Below are positions 1 through 7,394 of a DNA stretch of 64,000 nt, piece after piece. Where the stretch lies: positions 186,001 through 250,000 of the forward strand of contig NZ_FOEP01000001.1 of assembly GCF_900110775.1 (NCBI RefSeq), given 5' to 3'. The position numbers were made by a program, and so were the translations under genes. How positions within the stretch are numbered: the stretch's first letter is position 1; the number at the start of each line of letters is the position of its first letter. The stretch is from Thalassovita taeanensis. Its GTDB lineage: Bacteria > Pseudomonadota > Alphaproteobacteria > Rhodobacterales > Rhodobacteraceae. The notes under the pieces are model-generated. The model had not been told where the DNA came from, made no database searches, and saw only the letters and a program-made list of their open reading frames with translations.

Positions 1-1727
1 AAGCGCACGGGTTCCGCAACGCGCAGGTATCGGTAATTGCCCCGACGGGCACGATCGGTCTGGTGATGGATTGTGACACAACAGGCATCGAGCCGGATTT
101 CGCGCTGGTGAAGTTCAAGAAGCTGGCCGGTGGCGGATACTTCAAGATCATCAACCAGTCGGTGCCAGCGGCACTGGAAAACCTGGGCTATGGCTCGGCT
201 CAGATCGAAGAGATCGTTTCTTATGCGGTGGGGCATGGCAGCATCGGCAATGCGCCGGGGATCAACCACACCAGCCTGATCGGCCATGGCTTTGGCAGCA
301 ACGAGATCGAAAAGGTCGAAGCGGCGCTTGGCTCGGCCTTCGATATCCGGTTCGTGTTCAACCAGTGGACGCTGGGCACCGAGTTCTGCACCAATGTGCT
401 GGGCATCCCGACCGAAAAACTGAACGACCCGACCTTCGATCTGCTGCGCCATCTTGGCTATAGCCGCCACGACATCGAGGCCGCCAACGACCATGTTTGC
501 GGGACGATGACGCTGGAAGGTGCGCCGCATCTGAAGGAAGAGCATTACCACATCTTCGATTGCGCCAATGCCTGCGGCAAGAAGGGCAAGCGGTATCTGA
601 GCGTCAACAGCCACATCACCATGATGGCCGCGGCGCAGTCGTTCATCTCGGGGGCGATCAGCAAGACGATCAACATGCCCAACGACGCGACGATCACCGA
701 TTGTCAGAAAGCCTATGAGCTGAGCTGGTCGCTGGGGATCAAGGCGAATGCGCTGTATCGCGACGGATCGAAGCTGAGCCAGCCTTTGGCGTCAGCGCTG
801 ATCGAGGATGATGACGAGGCCGCCGAGATTCTGGAAAGCGGATCGGCACAGGAAAAGGCCGTGGTTCTGGCGGAAAAGATCGTGGAGAAGGTGATCGTCA
901 AGGAGATCATCAAATCCCACCGCGAGAAGATGCCGCAGCGGCGCAAGGGCTATACCCAGAAGGCCAATGTCGGCGGGCACAAAGTGTACCTGCGCACCGG
1001 CGAGTATGAGGATGGCACCCTGGGTGAGATCTTCATCGACATGCACAAGGAAGGCGCCGGTTTCCGGGCGATGATGAACAACTTCGCCATCGCGGTTTCG
1101 GTGGGCCTGCAATACGGCGTGCCGCTGGAAGAGTTCGTGGACGCGTTCACCTTCACCAAGTTCGAACCGGCCGGCATGGTGCAGGGCAACGACAGCATCA
1201 AGAATGCGACCTCGATCCTGGACTATATCTTCCGCGAACTGGCGGTGTCATATCTGGATCGGACCGATCTGGCGCATGTCAAACCGCAAGGAGCCGCGTT
1301 TGACGATCTGGGGCGTGGCGCTGAAGAAGGCGTGTCGAACGTCGAAGAGCTGAGCGAAACTGCGGCGTCGAAATCGCTGGAGGTGCTTAGGCAGATCAGC
1401 TCGACCGGGTATCTGCGCAAGCGCTTCCCGCAAGAGTTGGTGGTGCTGCAAGGCGGTCAGACGATGGGCGGCATGGCCCTGACGGGGACCGATCCGGTGG
1501 CAGCGTTGCAAACGCTGGTGCCCGCAACTTCGGCGGCCCCCGGCACGGTGACGATGACCGCCACCACGGCGATCTCGTCGGGTGCGATCACGATGGACGC
1601 GCGCGCCAAGGCAAAGATGCAGGGCTATGAGGGCGAGGCCTGCGGCGATTGCGGAAACTACACGCTGGTGCGCAACGGCACCTGCATGAAATGCAACACC
1701 TGCGGCGGGACAAGCGGGTGTAGCTGA
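1..1727 (+). CDS. nrdJ: Adenosylcobalamin-dependent ribonucleoside-diphosphate reductase (class II), 3' part
   Basis: This gene runs in from the left edge; the reading frame is open from base 3, so the start and the N-terminal part lie outside the window. Class II reductases make deoxyribonucleotides from ribonucleotides using a cobalamin-generated thiyl radical and need no oxygen or separate radical subunit. The first visible residues include [20 protein letters not shown], a typical NrdJ active-site region, followed by [13 protein letters not shown]. The C-terminus has a cysteine-rich tail with CGDC, CMKC and CNTC followed by a last cysteine in SGCS; in this family such tails shuttle reducing equivalents to the active site. 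No B12 riboswitch can be judged because the 5' end is missing. Identification is firm; only the upstream extent is unknown. Confidence 0.95.
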   Translation, partial: AHGFRNAQVSVIAPTGTIGLVMDCDTTGIEPDFALVKFKKLAGGGYFKIINQSVPAALENLGYGSAQIEEIVSYAVGHGSIGNAPGINHTSLIGHGFGSNEIEKVEAALGSAFDIRFVFNQWTLGTEFCTNVLGIPTEKLNDPTFDLLRHLGYSRHDIEAANDHVCGTMTLEGAPHLKEEHYHIFDCANACGKKGKRYLSVNSHITMMAAAQSFISGAISKTINMPNDATITDCQKAYELSWSLGIKANALYRDGSKLSQPLASALIEDDDEAAEILESGSAQEKAVVLAEKIVEKVIVKEIIKSHREKMPQRRKGYTQKANVGGHKVYLRTGEYEDGTLGEIFIDMHKEGAGFRAMMNNFAIAVSVGLQYGVPLEEFVDAFTFTKFEPAGMVQGNDSIKNATSILDYIFRELAVSYLDRTDLAHVKPQGAAFDDLGRGAEEGVSNVEELSETAASKSLEVLRQISSTGYLRKRFPQELVVLQGGQTMGGMALTGTDPVAALQTLVPATSAAPGTVTMTATTAISSGAITMDARAKAKMQGYEGEACGDCGNYTLVRNGTCMKCNTCGGTSGCS

Positions 1728-1822
1728 CACGGGTCACGGGGCAAGTGCGCTTGCCCCGACGACGCTCAGGCCACAGGCAAAAAACGAGCGGTAAACTATA
1801 GAGTAGCCTGAGCGGCGAAACT

Positions 1823-1847
1823 GGGGGGCCTTGTGCCCCCCGTTTTT
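1823..1847 (+). terminator. Rho-independent terminator of nrdJ
   Basis: GGGGGGC (1823-1829) pairs with GCCCCCC (1835-1841) around a 5-base loop and is followed by G and five T. It lies about 95 bases after the nrdJ stop codon, in the nrdJ direction. Confidence 0.85.
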
Positions 1848-2136
1848 CTGTCGATTCGGCTGAGTCGCGGGCGTGGCGATGTTTCGCCGCCGTGCATCTG
1901 CCCCGCAACAGAGCCAGTTCCCGCTTAAATTGTATCTCCGCGTGGAGATTTCCCGCTGAAACTGGCGCGGCAGGATTTTGCCCGGCGTCTGTTCGCCGTC
2001 GGTTTTGGGGCAATCCGGCATGTTTTGGCAGGTTTGGCCGGGGAGCAGTGCCCGTGATGGACGCGGATCGTGGCGCGGCGCCAGATGTGTCCTGAAGGAC
2101 TGAACCTTCGCGACAACGTTCACAGGAGACGAGAAC
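1848..2136. other. Intergenic region between nrdJ and the EF-hand gene
   Basis: I see no convincing gene here. The only clear structure is a small hairpin at 1934-1949, ATCTCC then GCGT then GGAGAT, which is not followed by a T run. The promoter of the EF-hand gene should lie in the right half, but I could not assign -35 and -10 boxes with confidence. Confidence 0.4.
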
Positions 2137-2394
2137 ATGACCAAGACCATGACAGGACTGACGGCTGTGCTGATTGCTGCGGCGACCTCTGCGCTGGCAA
2201 TGGGGGCAGGCGTTTCGGGGATGGATGCCAACGGCGACGGGATTTTGACCCTCGACGAGGTGCAGGCGGTTCACCCCGAAGTGACGGAGGAAACCTTTGT
2301 CACCATGGATGCCAACGGCGATGGGGCGCTGGATGATGCCGAAACTACCGCAGCGCAAGAGGCCGGGCTGATCAAAATGCCATCAGACAGCTGA
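2137..2394 (+). CDS. Small secreted EF-hand calcium-binding protein
   Basis: An 85-residue protein preceded by a good ribosome binding site (AGGAGA, 10 bases before the ATG). Residues 1-22 form a signal peptide with a hydrophobic core ending near ALA, so it is probably exported to the periplasm. Two 12-residue EF-hand loops are visible: DANGDGILTLDE at residues 30-41 and DANGDGALDDAE at 58-69. Both keep Asp or Asn at positions 1, 3 and 5 and Glu at position 12, so both should bind calcium. Nothing in the neighbourhood shows its partner; it stands alone between nrdJ and the arginine operon. The family is known as EF-hand domain proteins of Rhodobacteraceae; the biological role is not known to me. 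Confidence 0.85.
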   Translation: MTKTMTGLTAVLIAAATSALAMGAGVSGMDANGDGILTLDEVQAVHPEVTEETFVTMDANGDGALDDAETTAAQEAGLIKMPSDS

Positions 2395-2403
2395 GGCAAG
2401 GGC

Positions 2404-2440
2404 GGTCCCCGGCGCATCTCCGGGGGCCGTCTGTTTCTGC
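2404..2440 (+). terminator. Terminator between convergent EF-hand gene and ornithine cyclodeaminase
   Basis: GGTCCCCGG (2404-2412, one wobble) pairs with CCGGGGGCC (2420-2428); the following GTCTGTTTCTG is T-rich but not a pure T run. The stem lies between two convergent genes and may serve both. Confidence 0.6.
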
Positions 2441-2444
2441 GGGC

Positions 2445-3491
2445 TCAGTTGGCCGCGCGGGTCAGCATACCATACAGGTCGCGCGGGTCGTCGGGGTCGG
2501 CCAGCAGGTCAAGCGGCTGAAAGAATGCGCTGCCCTGGATCTGATCGCGGATATAACGCAGGGCGCTGAAATCCTCGGTCGCGAAGCCGACGCTGTCGAA
2601 CAGGGTGATCTGACGGGCATCGCGGCGGCCGGTGGCGGCGCCAGTGATCACTTGCCAGATTTCCGTTACCGGATGATCGGCTGCAAGTTGCTGAATCTCG
2701 CCCTCGATCCGGGTTTGCGGCGGATATTCCACAAATATATCAGAGCGATGCAGGATCGCCGCGGCCAGTTCGGTCTTGCCGGGGCAGTCGCCGCCGATGG
2801 CGTTGATATGCACGCCCGCGCCGACCATGTTGTCGGTCAGGATGGTGGCCTGTTGCTTGTCGGCAGTGCAGGTGGTCAGGATCTGTGCGCCCTCGATGGC
2901 TTGTTCCGGCGTGGTGCAGGCGGTGACATGCAGGCCGGTGCCGGTCAGGTTGCGCACGACCTTGGCGGTGGCGGCGGGGTCGATATCATAGAGCCGCACA
3001 TGGGTGATGCCGCAGATCGCCTGCATCGCCAGACTTTGGAATTCAGACTGCGCCCCGTTGCCGATCATTGCCATTGTGGTGGCATTTTTCGGCGCCAGAT
3101 AGCGCGCGACGAGGGCCGAGGTGGCCGCCGTGCGCAGGGCCGTCAGCAGGGTCATTTCGGTCAGAAGAACCGGATACCCGGTATCCATATCTGCCAAAAG
3201 TCCAAATGCTGTAACGGTTTGCAGGCCATTCTTCATGTTCTTGGGGTGGCCGTTGACGTATTTGAACCCGTAAGATTCGCTGTCCGAGGTTGGCATCAGC
3301 TCGATCACGCCGTCGGCCGAATGGCTGGCGATGCGCGGGGTTTTGTCAAAGTCGGCCCAGCGGCGGAAATCATCCTCGATATAGTCAGCCAGACCGCGCA
3401 GCATCGCGGGCAGGCCGATGTGATGCACCAGCTGCATCATGTGATCAACCGAGACGAAAGGCACGAGGGCCTTGGAGGAAGGAGTGGTCAT
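2445..3491 (-). CDS. Ornithine cyclodeaminase
   Basis: A 348-residue protein of the ornithine cyclodeaminase/mu-crystallin family, which converts L-ornithine to L-proline and ammonia using bound NAD. The Rossmann glycine motif GNGAQSE is at residues 144-150, the conserved substrate region YGFKYVNGHPKN at 74-85, and the catalytic aspartate lies in the later motif INAIGGDCPGKTEL. Length matches the family. The ATG is 10 bases after the arginase stop, so the two genes form an operon that turns arginine into ornithine and then proline. The divergent Lrp-type gene at 4548 is the likely regulator. The family also includes alanine dehydrogenases and related imine reductases, but the arginase neighbour strongly favours ornithine as substrate. 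Confidence 0.92.
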   Translation of the reverse strand: MTTPSSKALVPFVSVDHMMQLVHHIGLPAMLRGLADYIEDDFRRWADFDKTPRIASHSADGVIELMPTSDSESYGFKYVNGHPKNMKNGLQTVTAFGLLADMDTGYPVLLTEMTLLTALRTAATSALVARYLAPKNATTMAMIGNGAQSEFQSLAMQAICGITHVRLYDIDPAATAKVVRNLTGTGLHVTACTTPEQAIEGAQILTTCTADKQQATILTDNMVGAGVHINAIGGDCPGKTELAAAILHRSDIFVEYPPQTRIEGEIQQLAADHPVTEIWQVITGAATGRRDARQITLFDSVGFATEDFSALRYIRDQIQGSAFFQPLDLLADPDDPRDLYGMLTRAAN

Positions 3492-3501
3492 GTTGGGGTC
3501 C

Positions 3502-4419
3502 TCAGGCGTAAGCGCGGGTGGGGCGGTCGAAGACGCGGCGACCCAAGGCCGAGGCCGCCAGATCGACCATCAACTGGGCGGTGCGGCCGCGCTCATCCAG
3601 AAATGGGTTGAGTTCAACCAGATCGAGCGAGGTCATCAACCCGCTATCATGCAGCATTTCCATCACCAGATGCGCCTCGCGGGCAGTGGCGCCGCCGGGG
3701 ACGGTGGTGCCGACGGCGGGGGCCACGGACGGGTCAAGGAAATCGACATCCAGCGAGACATGCAATGCGCCGTTCGCCTTGGCGACACGGCTGAGGAACG
3801 CGGCGAGGGGGACGGCAATGCCGGTTTCGTCAATTTCGCGCATGTCGTGGCGGTGGATATTGCTGGCCTGCAACGCTGTCCGTTCAGGCGCATCGACCGA
3901 GCGCAGGCCGATGATGCAGATGTTATCCTCGGGCACCGGGGCGGGCACGCGCGGAAAGCCATCAAACCCGTCGCGCCCGGTGACATAGGCCAGCGGTGTG
4001 CCGTGCAGATTGCCCGACGTTGTGGTCTTGGGCGTGTGGAAATCGCTGTGGGCATCAAGCCAGAGCACAAATTGCGGCCGGTCGTGCGCGGCGGCATGCG
4101 CGGCAACGCCCGCGACTGTGCCCAGCGACAAGCTGTGATCGCCACCCATGAAGATCGGCACGCCAAGCGCCATCGCGTTTTGGGCGGCGGCGGTCAGGGT
4201 TTTGGTCCAGCCGATGGTTTCGTTGCGGGCATACAGATGCGCGTCGGTTTCCGCCGGAAAGGGCGCGGGCTTGAGATTGCCCATATCGGTTACGTGATGG
4301 CCCAGATCGCGCAGGGCGCGGGTCAGATTGGCGGTGCGATAGGAATCGGGGCCCATCAGGCAGCCGGGGCGGCGTTTTCCGCTGTCGACGGGGGCACCGA
4401 CGAGGATGCAATGTTGCAT
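3502..4419 (-). CDS. Arginase
   Basis: A 305-residue arginase of the ureohydrolase family, hydrolysing arginine to ornithine and urea at a binuclear manganese site. The metal ligands are visible: His95 in GGDHS, Asp122, His124 and Asp126 in DAHSDFHT, and Asp224 and Asp226 in SLDVDFLDP. The HSDFHTPKTTTSGNLHG segment is typical of true arginases rather than agmatinases. A weak AGGA lies about nine bases before the ATG. It is the first gene of a two-gene operon with ornithine cyclodeaminase and shares a 128-base control region with the divergent Lrp/AsnC regulator. A second ureohydrolase of agmatinase type is encoded at 49921. Confidence 0.95.
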   Translation of the reverse strand: MQHCILVGAPVDSGKRRPGCLMGPDSYRTANLTRALRDLGHHVTDMGNLKPAPFPAETDAHLYARNETIGWTKTLTAAAQNAMALGVPIFMGGDHSLSLGTVAGVAAHAAAHDRPQFVLWLDAHSDFHTPKTTTSGNLHGTPLAYVTGRDGFDGFPRVPAPVPEDNICIIGLRSVDAPERTALQASNIHRHDMREIDETGIAVPLAAFLSRVAKANGALHVSLDVDFLDPSVAPAVGTTVPGGATAREAHLVMEMLHDSGLMTSLDLVELNPFLDERGRTAQLMVDLAASALGRRVFDRPTRAYA

Positions 4420-4496
4420 AGGGTCTGTCCTGTTACCGGGGATGAAGAGGTTGAATAGGGTTTTGGAGTCGAATTGGGGTGGAGTGAAGCCGATAA

Positions 4497-4506
4497 TTTG
4501 TACAAA
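4497..4506. promoter_or_regulatory. Palindrome in the arginase/Lrp divergent control region
   Basis: TTTGTACAAA is a perfect 10-base palindrome inside an AT-rich patch about 40 bases before the regulator start. Its place between a catabolic operon and a divergent Lrp-type gene suggests an operator or promoter element. This is inference from position and symmetry. Confidence 0.4.
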
Positions 4507-4547
4507 ATGGCTGTAAATATTTCAAAACGGATGGAGAAACGCCCGAA

Positions 4548-4976
4548 ATGGATGATTTGGATCAAGCGCTGATTTCGGCGCTCAGGCATGATGCGCGGGC
4601 GTCTTTGTCAACGCTGTCGGATCAGCTGGGCGTGTCGCGGACCACGGTGCGCGGGCGGATCGAGCGGTTGCAGCAACGCGGAGAGATTGTCGGCTTCAGC
4701 GTGGTCACGCGCGGCGATGTGGCGCGCGATCCGGTGCGCGGGCTGATGATGGTGGGGATCGAGGGGCGCGGCGCGGATCGGATCGTGCGGCAACTGACCG
4801 GCATGGCCGAGGTGCGGGCGGTTCATACCACCAATGGCCGTTGGGATCTGATTGTGGAGCTGGGCACACGCACGCTGGAGGAGTTGGACGCGGCGCTGAC
4901 GGCGATCCGGCGGCTGGACGGGATTTCGGTCAGCGAAACGAACCTGCTGCTGGCGACACGGAAATCCGGGGTCTGA
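4548..4976 (+). CDS. Lrp/AsnC family transcriptional regulator
   Basis: A 142-residue regulator. Residues 1-60 form the AsnC-type helix-turn-helix (DLDQALISALRHDARASLST then LGVSRTTVRGRIERLQQRG), and the rest is an AsnC_trans_reg / RAM ligand-binding domain with the usual RAVHTTNGRWDLIVEL core. Such proteins bind amino acids as octamers and usually control adjacent transport or catabolic genes. It is divergent from arginase and ornithine cyclodeaminase, so it most likely senses arginine or ornithine and controls that operon. It is slightly shorter than E. coli Lrp, as is common for specific local regulators. The target assignment is inference. Confidence 0.9.
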   Translation: MDDLDQALISALRHDARASLSTLSDQLGVSRTTVRGRIERLQQRGEIVGFSVVTRGDVARDPVRGLMMVGIEGRGADRIVRQLTGMAEVRAVHTTNGRWDLIVELGTRTLEELDAALTAIRRLDGISVSETNLLLATRKSGV

Positions 4977-5001
4977 GGTCGGGCAGATCGGGCTGGGTAG
5001 A

Positions 5002-5475
5002 TCAGGCTGGGCGGCGTGCCGCCCAGATCCAGATCGCCACCAGCACGAACGAGGCCAGCGCATTCCAGCTGGCCATCGACAGGCCGAACAACTGCCAGCT
5101 GACCTGATCGCACAGCACCAGCTTTGGGCCGACCGTTGACAGAAGATCGCCGCCGGTCAGCCCGTTCAAGCCGCCGGACGAGGTGCAACTGGTCGGACCT
5201 TGCCACCATCCGCGCTCGACCCCGGTGTGATAAACGCCAAGCCCGCCGGTGATTGCGGCGGCCAGTGCCCCCAACAGGGCCAGCGCCCGGTGGGTTTGCG
5301 TCGGCAGGGCAAAGGCCATCAGCCCGATCACGATCGCCGCCGCATGCGGCCAGCGTTGCCACAGGCACATCGCGCAGGGCGGATATCCGAGGAACTGAAA
5401 CACAAACGCGCCGCCCAGTAGCAGGGCAGAGCCAAGGGCCGCGATCAGCATGAGGGTTTTACGGTCAAGGATCAT
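5002..5475 (-). CDS. dsbB: Disulfide bond formation protein B family
   Basis: A 157-residue inner membrane protein with four predicted transmembrane segments. It carries the two functional cysteine pairs of DsbB: Cys34 and Cys37 in CAMC after the first segment, and Cys97 and Cys122 in the second periplasmic loop. DsbB reoxidises DsbA using quinone, so the protein should support periplasmic disulfide formation. The ATG overlaps the stop of the upstream YqaA-like gene by four bases (ATGA), indicating translational coupling. Its 3' end converges on the Lrp gene, and a perfect 9-bp hairpin (5007-5026) sits in its last codons. No dsbA is visible in the window. Confidence 0.88.
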   Translation of the reverse strand: MILDRKTLMLIAALGSALLLGGAFVFQFLGYPPCAMCLWQRWPHAAAIVIGLMAFALPTQTHRALALLGALAAAITGGLGVYHTGVERGWWQGPTSCTSSGGLNGLTGGDLLSTVGPKLVLCDQVSWQLFGLSMASWNALASFVLVAIWIWAARRPA

Positions 5476-6050
5476 AGGTATCTCACCAAAAAGAAGCCGC
5501 CCAGCAGGATGAGCAGGAAGAGGGTGATCATCAAGCCCAAGCGCCGCTCGATGAAATCACGAATGGGGGGGCCGTATTTCCACAGCAACGCCGCCACCAG
5601 GTAAAACCGCACGCCGCGGGCGATGATTGATGTAACGACGAACGTGACCAGCGGCAGGCCGGTCCAGCCCGACATGATGGTGATCACCTTGAACGGGAAG
5701 GGGGTCATGCCCGCGATCAGCACCGGCCAGAATCCGAACGAATTGAAACGGGTGTTGAATTCGGCGATGGCGTCGGTCTTGCCCATGGTTTCAAGGATCG
5801 GACGGCCCAGTTGTTCATAGAACAGCGCCCCGATCGCATAGCCAAGCAGCCCGCCCAGCACCGAGGCCACCAGCGCCACCCCGGCGATCAGCCAAGCGCG
5901 CGAGGGCCGGGCCAAGATCATCGGGATCATCAGAACATCGGGCGGGATCGGAAACACTGACGCCTCGATAAAGGCGATCAGCGCCAGTGCCCAAAGGGCG
6001 CGGGGGTGCTCGGCCAATGACATGGTCCAGCGGTAGAGAGAGGTCAGCAT
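5472..6050 (-). CDS. DedA/YqaA family inner membrane protein
   Basis: A membrane protein of the SNARE-associated/VTT (DedA, YqaA) family. I place the start at the ATG at 6050 (MLTSLYRWTMSLAEHPRALW, 192 residues) because an AAAGG lies upstream; an earlier TTG at 6104 would add 18 residues. The family core is seen in FIEASVFPIPPDVLMIPM and in the GFWPVLIAGMTPFPFKV segment, where the Pro and Arg/Lys residues of the re-entrant loop lie. Four to five hydrophobic segments follow. DedA-type proteins are linked to lipid transport and proton homeostasis. It forms an operon with dsbB through an ATGA overlap. Confidence 0.85.
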   Translation of the reverse strand: MLTSLYRWTMSLAEHPRALWALALIAFIEASVFPIPPDVLMIPMILARPSRAWLIAGVALVASVLGGLLGYAIGALFYEQLGRPILETMGKTDAIAEFNTRFNSFGFWPVLIAGMTPFPFKVITIMSGWTGLPLVTFVVTSIIARGVRFYLVAALLWKYGPPIRDFIERRLGLMITLFLLILLGGFFLVRYL

Positions 6051-6276
6051 GCCGTTCGCACCTTTGTTTCCCAGTGTTACGCCACGCGGGCGGGCTGGGG
6101 TCAACCGAATTTAGCCTGATTGTGGCGGGGTCTGATTACGGGCTCAGGAACCTGGCAGGAACGCAGCAGTCTTGCGGGCGGTGCGCAAGGCGCGCGCTGG
6201 ATGCAACAGAAGTGTGAAAACGGCGCACTTTGCCTCTGGACGAGGCAGCAAGAGCGCGCTAGAGATCCCGTCGCGT

Positions 6277-6360
6277 GCCCAAGTGGCGGAATGGTAGACG
6301 CAGGGGATTCAAAATCCCCCGCCGCGAGGCGTGCCGGTTCGAGTCCGGCCTTGGGTACCA
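6277..6360 (+). tRNA. tRNA-Leu, anticodon CAA
   Basis: An 84-base tRNA with the CCA end encoded. The acceptor stem pairs GCCCAAG (6277-6283) with CTTGGGT before ACCA. The anticodon stem GGGGA/TCCCC encloses the loop TTCAAAA, giving anticodon CAA for the UUG codon. The T arm is GCCGG TTCGAGT CCGGC. A long variable arm (CGCCGCGAGGCG region) is present, as expected for class II leucine tRNAs. Confidence 0.95.
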
Positions 6361-6961
6361 GCCAACTCTTTCAGTTATTTCTGTTGCTATATTACAGGAC
6401 GTTCACACGCCCAGGGCGGCAGAGCATTGATCGCCCGAAGGCCGCGATGCCCCCGCGACCGACACGCCGACCCGTTCAAGGCTGATCCGACCGCATCCAA
6501 GGTCACTAGAGAGCAACCGTACAGTGGGGCCAAATGCCTGCCGGGCGGACAGCACGCCGCCAGTCAAGCGAGCCCAACTGCCGGGATCTTCGCCGCATGT
6601 TTCCGGGTCTTGAGGTCAGCAACGTTCATCCGATAGCGGTATTCATAGGGGCGGGTTGTTGCCTTCGGCCTTGGGCGACCACAATTTTGCCAAATTTCGC
6701 GTGTTCTCGTCGGTTTCACCCTGATTGATTCGGCCCAATACCTGACGCAAGGGCAGGTCGCATGTTCCAAGAGGGCAAATAATCCCCTTAATTTCAGGAG
6801 ATTGGTTCCGTTTACTTAACGTAAAGTTTTCGGTTCGTCTCAAAGATGACAAAAATTCGCCCGAAAGGTTAAGGTGATCCCGGTCTCTGGCATGGAAACA
6901 GTTCAGCAACCTAGGCGCGAAAATTTCCCGTATCGGCAGAAATTATTTTCATCAGGTGGGA

Positions 6962-6996
6962 TAATCCACAGAAAACTGGACGGAGTCTGTGGATAA
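6962..6996. promoter_or_regulatory. Pair of DnaA-box-like sequences in inverted orientation
   Basis: 6988-6996 read on the minus strand is TTATCCACA, the exact classical DnaA box. 6962-6970 on the plus strand is TAATCCACA, one base different. Together they form the inverted repeat ATCCACAGA / TCTGTGGAT with a 13-base spacer. Sequence match is direct; a function in replication or DnaA titration is inference. Confidence 0.45.
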
Positions 6997-7240
6997 CTTT
7001 CCCGGATATGGAACCAATGCGTTTGCAGAAAATTGCCGCGACCGCGAGAACTTGGGCATTTGTGTGAAATTCTTCGCTTTGTGCGACGCGGCGCCTCGGA
7101 TAGTTTGAGTACAGCCCAACTGGGGGGCTGAAGTCTGCTGGCTGCGGGGGCGGCCAAAAAAAATGTTATTCATCCGGTCGGATGCACGACGGCGCGGCGG
7201 ATTTGCTGGTTTTCAGCTGCTCGGCTCGTCGAGTTGGCCT

Positions 7241-7255
7241 GTTCCACGTGGGAAC
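7241..7255. promoter_or_regulatory. Inverted repeat upstream of the first RTX gene
   Basis: GTTCC-ACGTG-GGAAC forms a 15-base inverted repeat about 140 bases before the RTX start. It contains CACGTGG. It could be a regulator site; no specific family can be named from sequence alone. Confidence 0.3.
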
Positions 7256-7394
7256 GGGGCGGGGAAAGTGTATCTTGTGCCAAAACACGATGGATAGCGT
7301 GAAAATTTGGTTTCGGGCGGAGTGTCGTTCAGTTGAACACTTTGTCTGTGCTGTATGGGGAACGCCCCCGTCGCAATGGTGAAAGAGGGTAAAA

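Larger units (their letters stand above)
6361..7394. other. Gene-free kilobase between tRNA-Leu and the first RTX gene
   Basis: I find no open reading frame that looks real in about 1 kb: all candidates are short, atypical in composition and lack family resemblance. The segment 6780-7060 is visibly more AT-rich than the surroundings. It holds two DnaA-box-like sequences (6962-6996), a TTTAC/GTAAA inverted repeat at 6811-6825, and a GTTCC/GGAAC inverted repeat at 7241-7255. No repeat of the tRNA 3' end was found that would mark an integrated element. The right end must carry the promoter and leader of the RTX gene. Confidence 0.55.

Noticed and set aside
5007-5026. Perfect 9-bp hairpin at the end of dsbB
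   Set aside because: It lies in the coding region, has only a 2-base loop and no T run, so I do not call it a terminator; it is probably an effect of local GC repeats.
6105-6276. Small SRP RNA-like words (CAGG, GGAA, AGCAG) before the tRNA
   Set aside because: The order and spacing do not match the conserved SRP loop, and no long base-paired stem surrounds them. A covariance-model search would decide, but the sequence does not support a call.
6340-6360. tRNA-Leu 3' end as an integration site
   Set aside because: No second copy of the tRNA end and no integrase near it were found. XerD at 21811 has the housekeeping gene form and context.
6331-6909. Short open frames after tRNA-Leu on both strands
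   Set aside because: They begin inside the tRNA or lack ribosome binding sites, show no family resemblance and have odd composition; probably chance frames.
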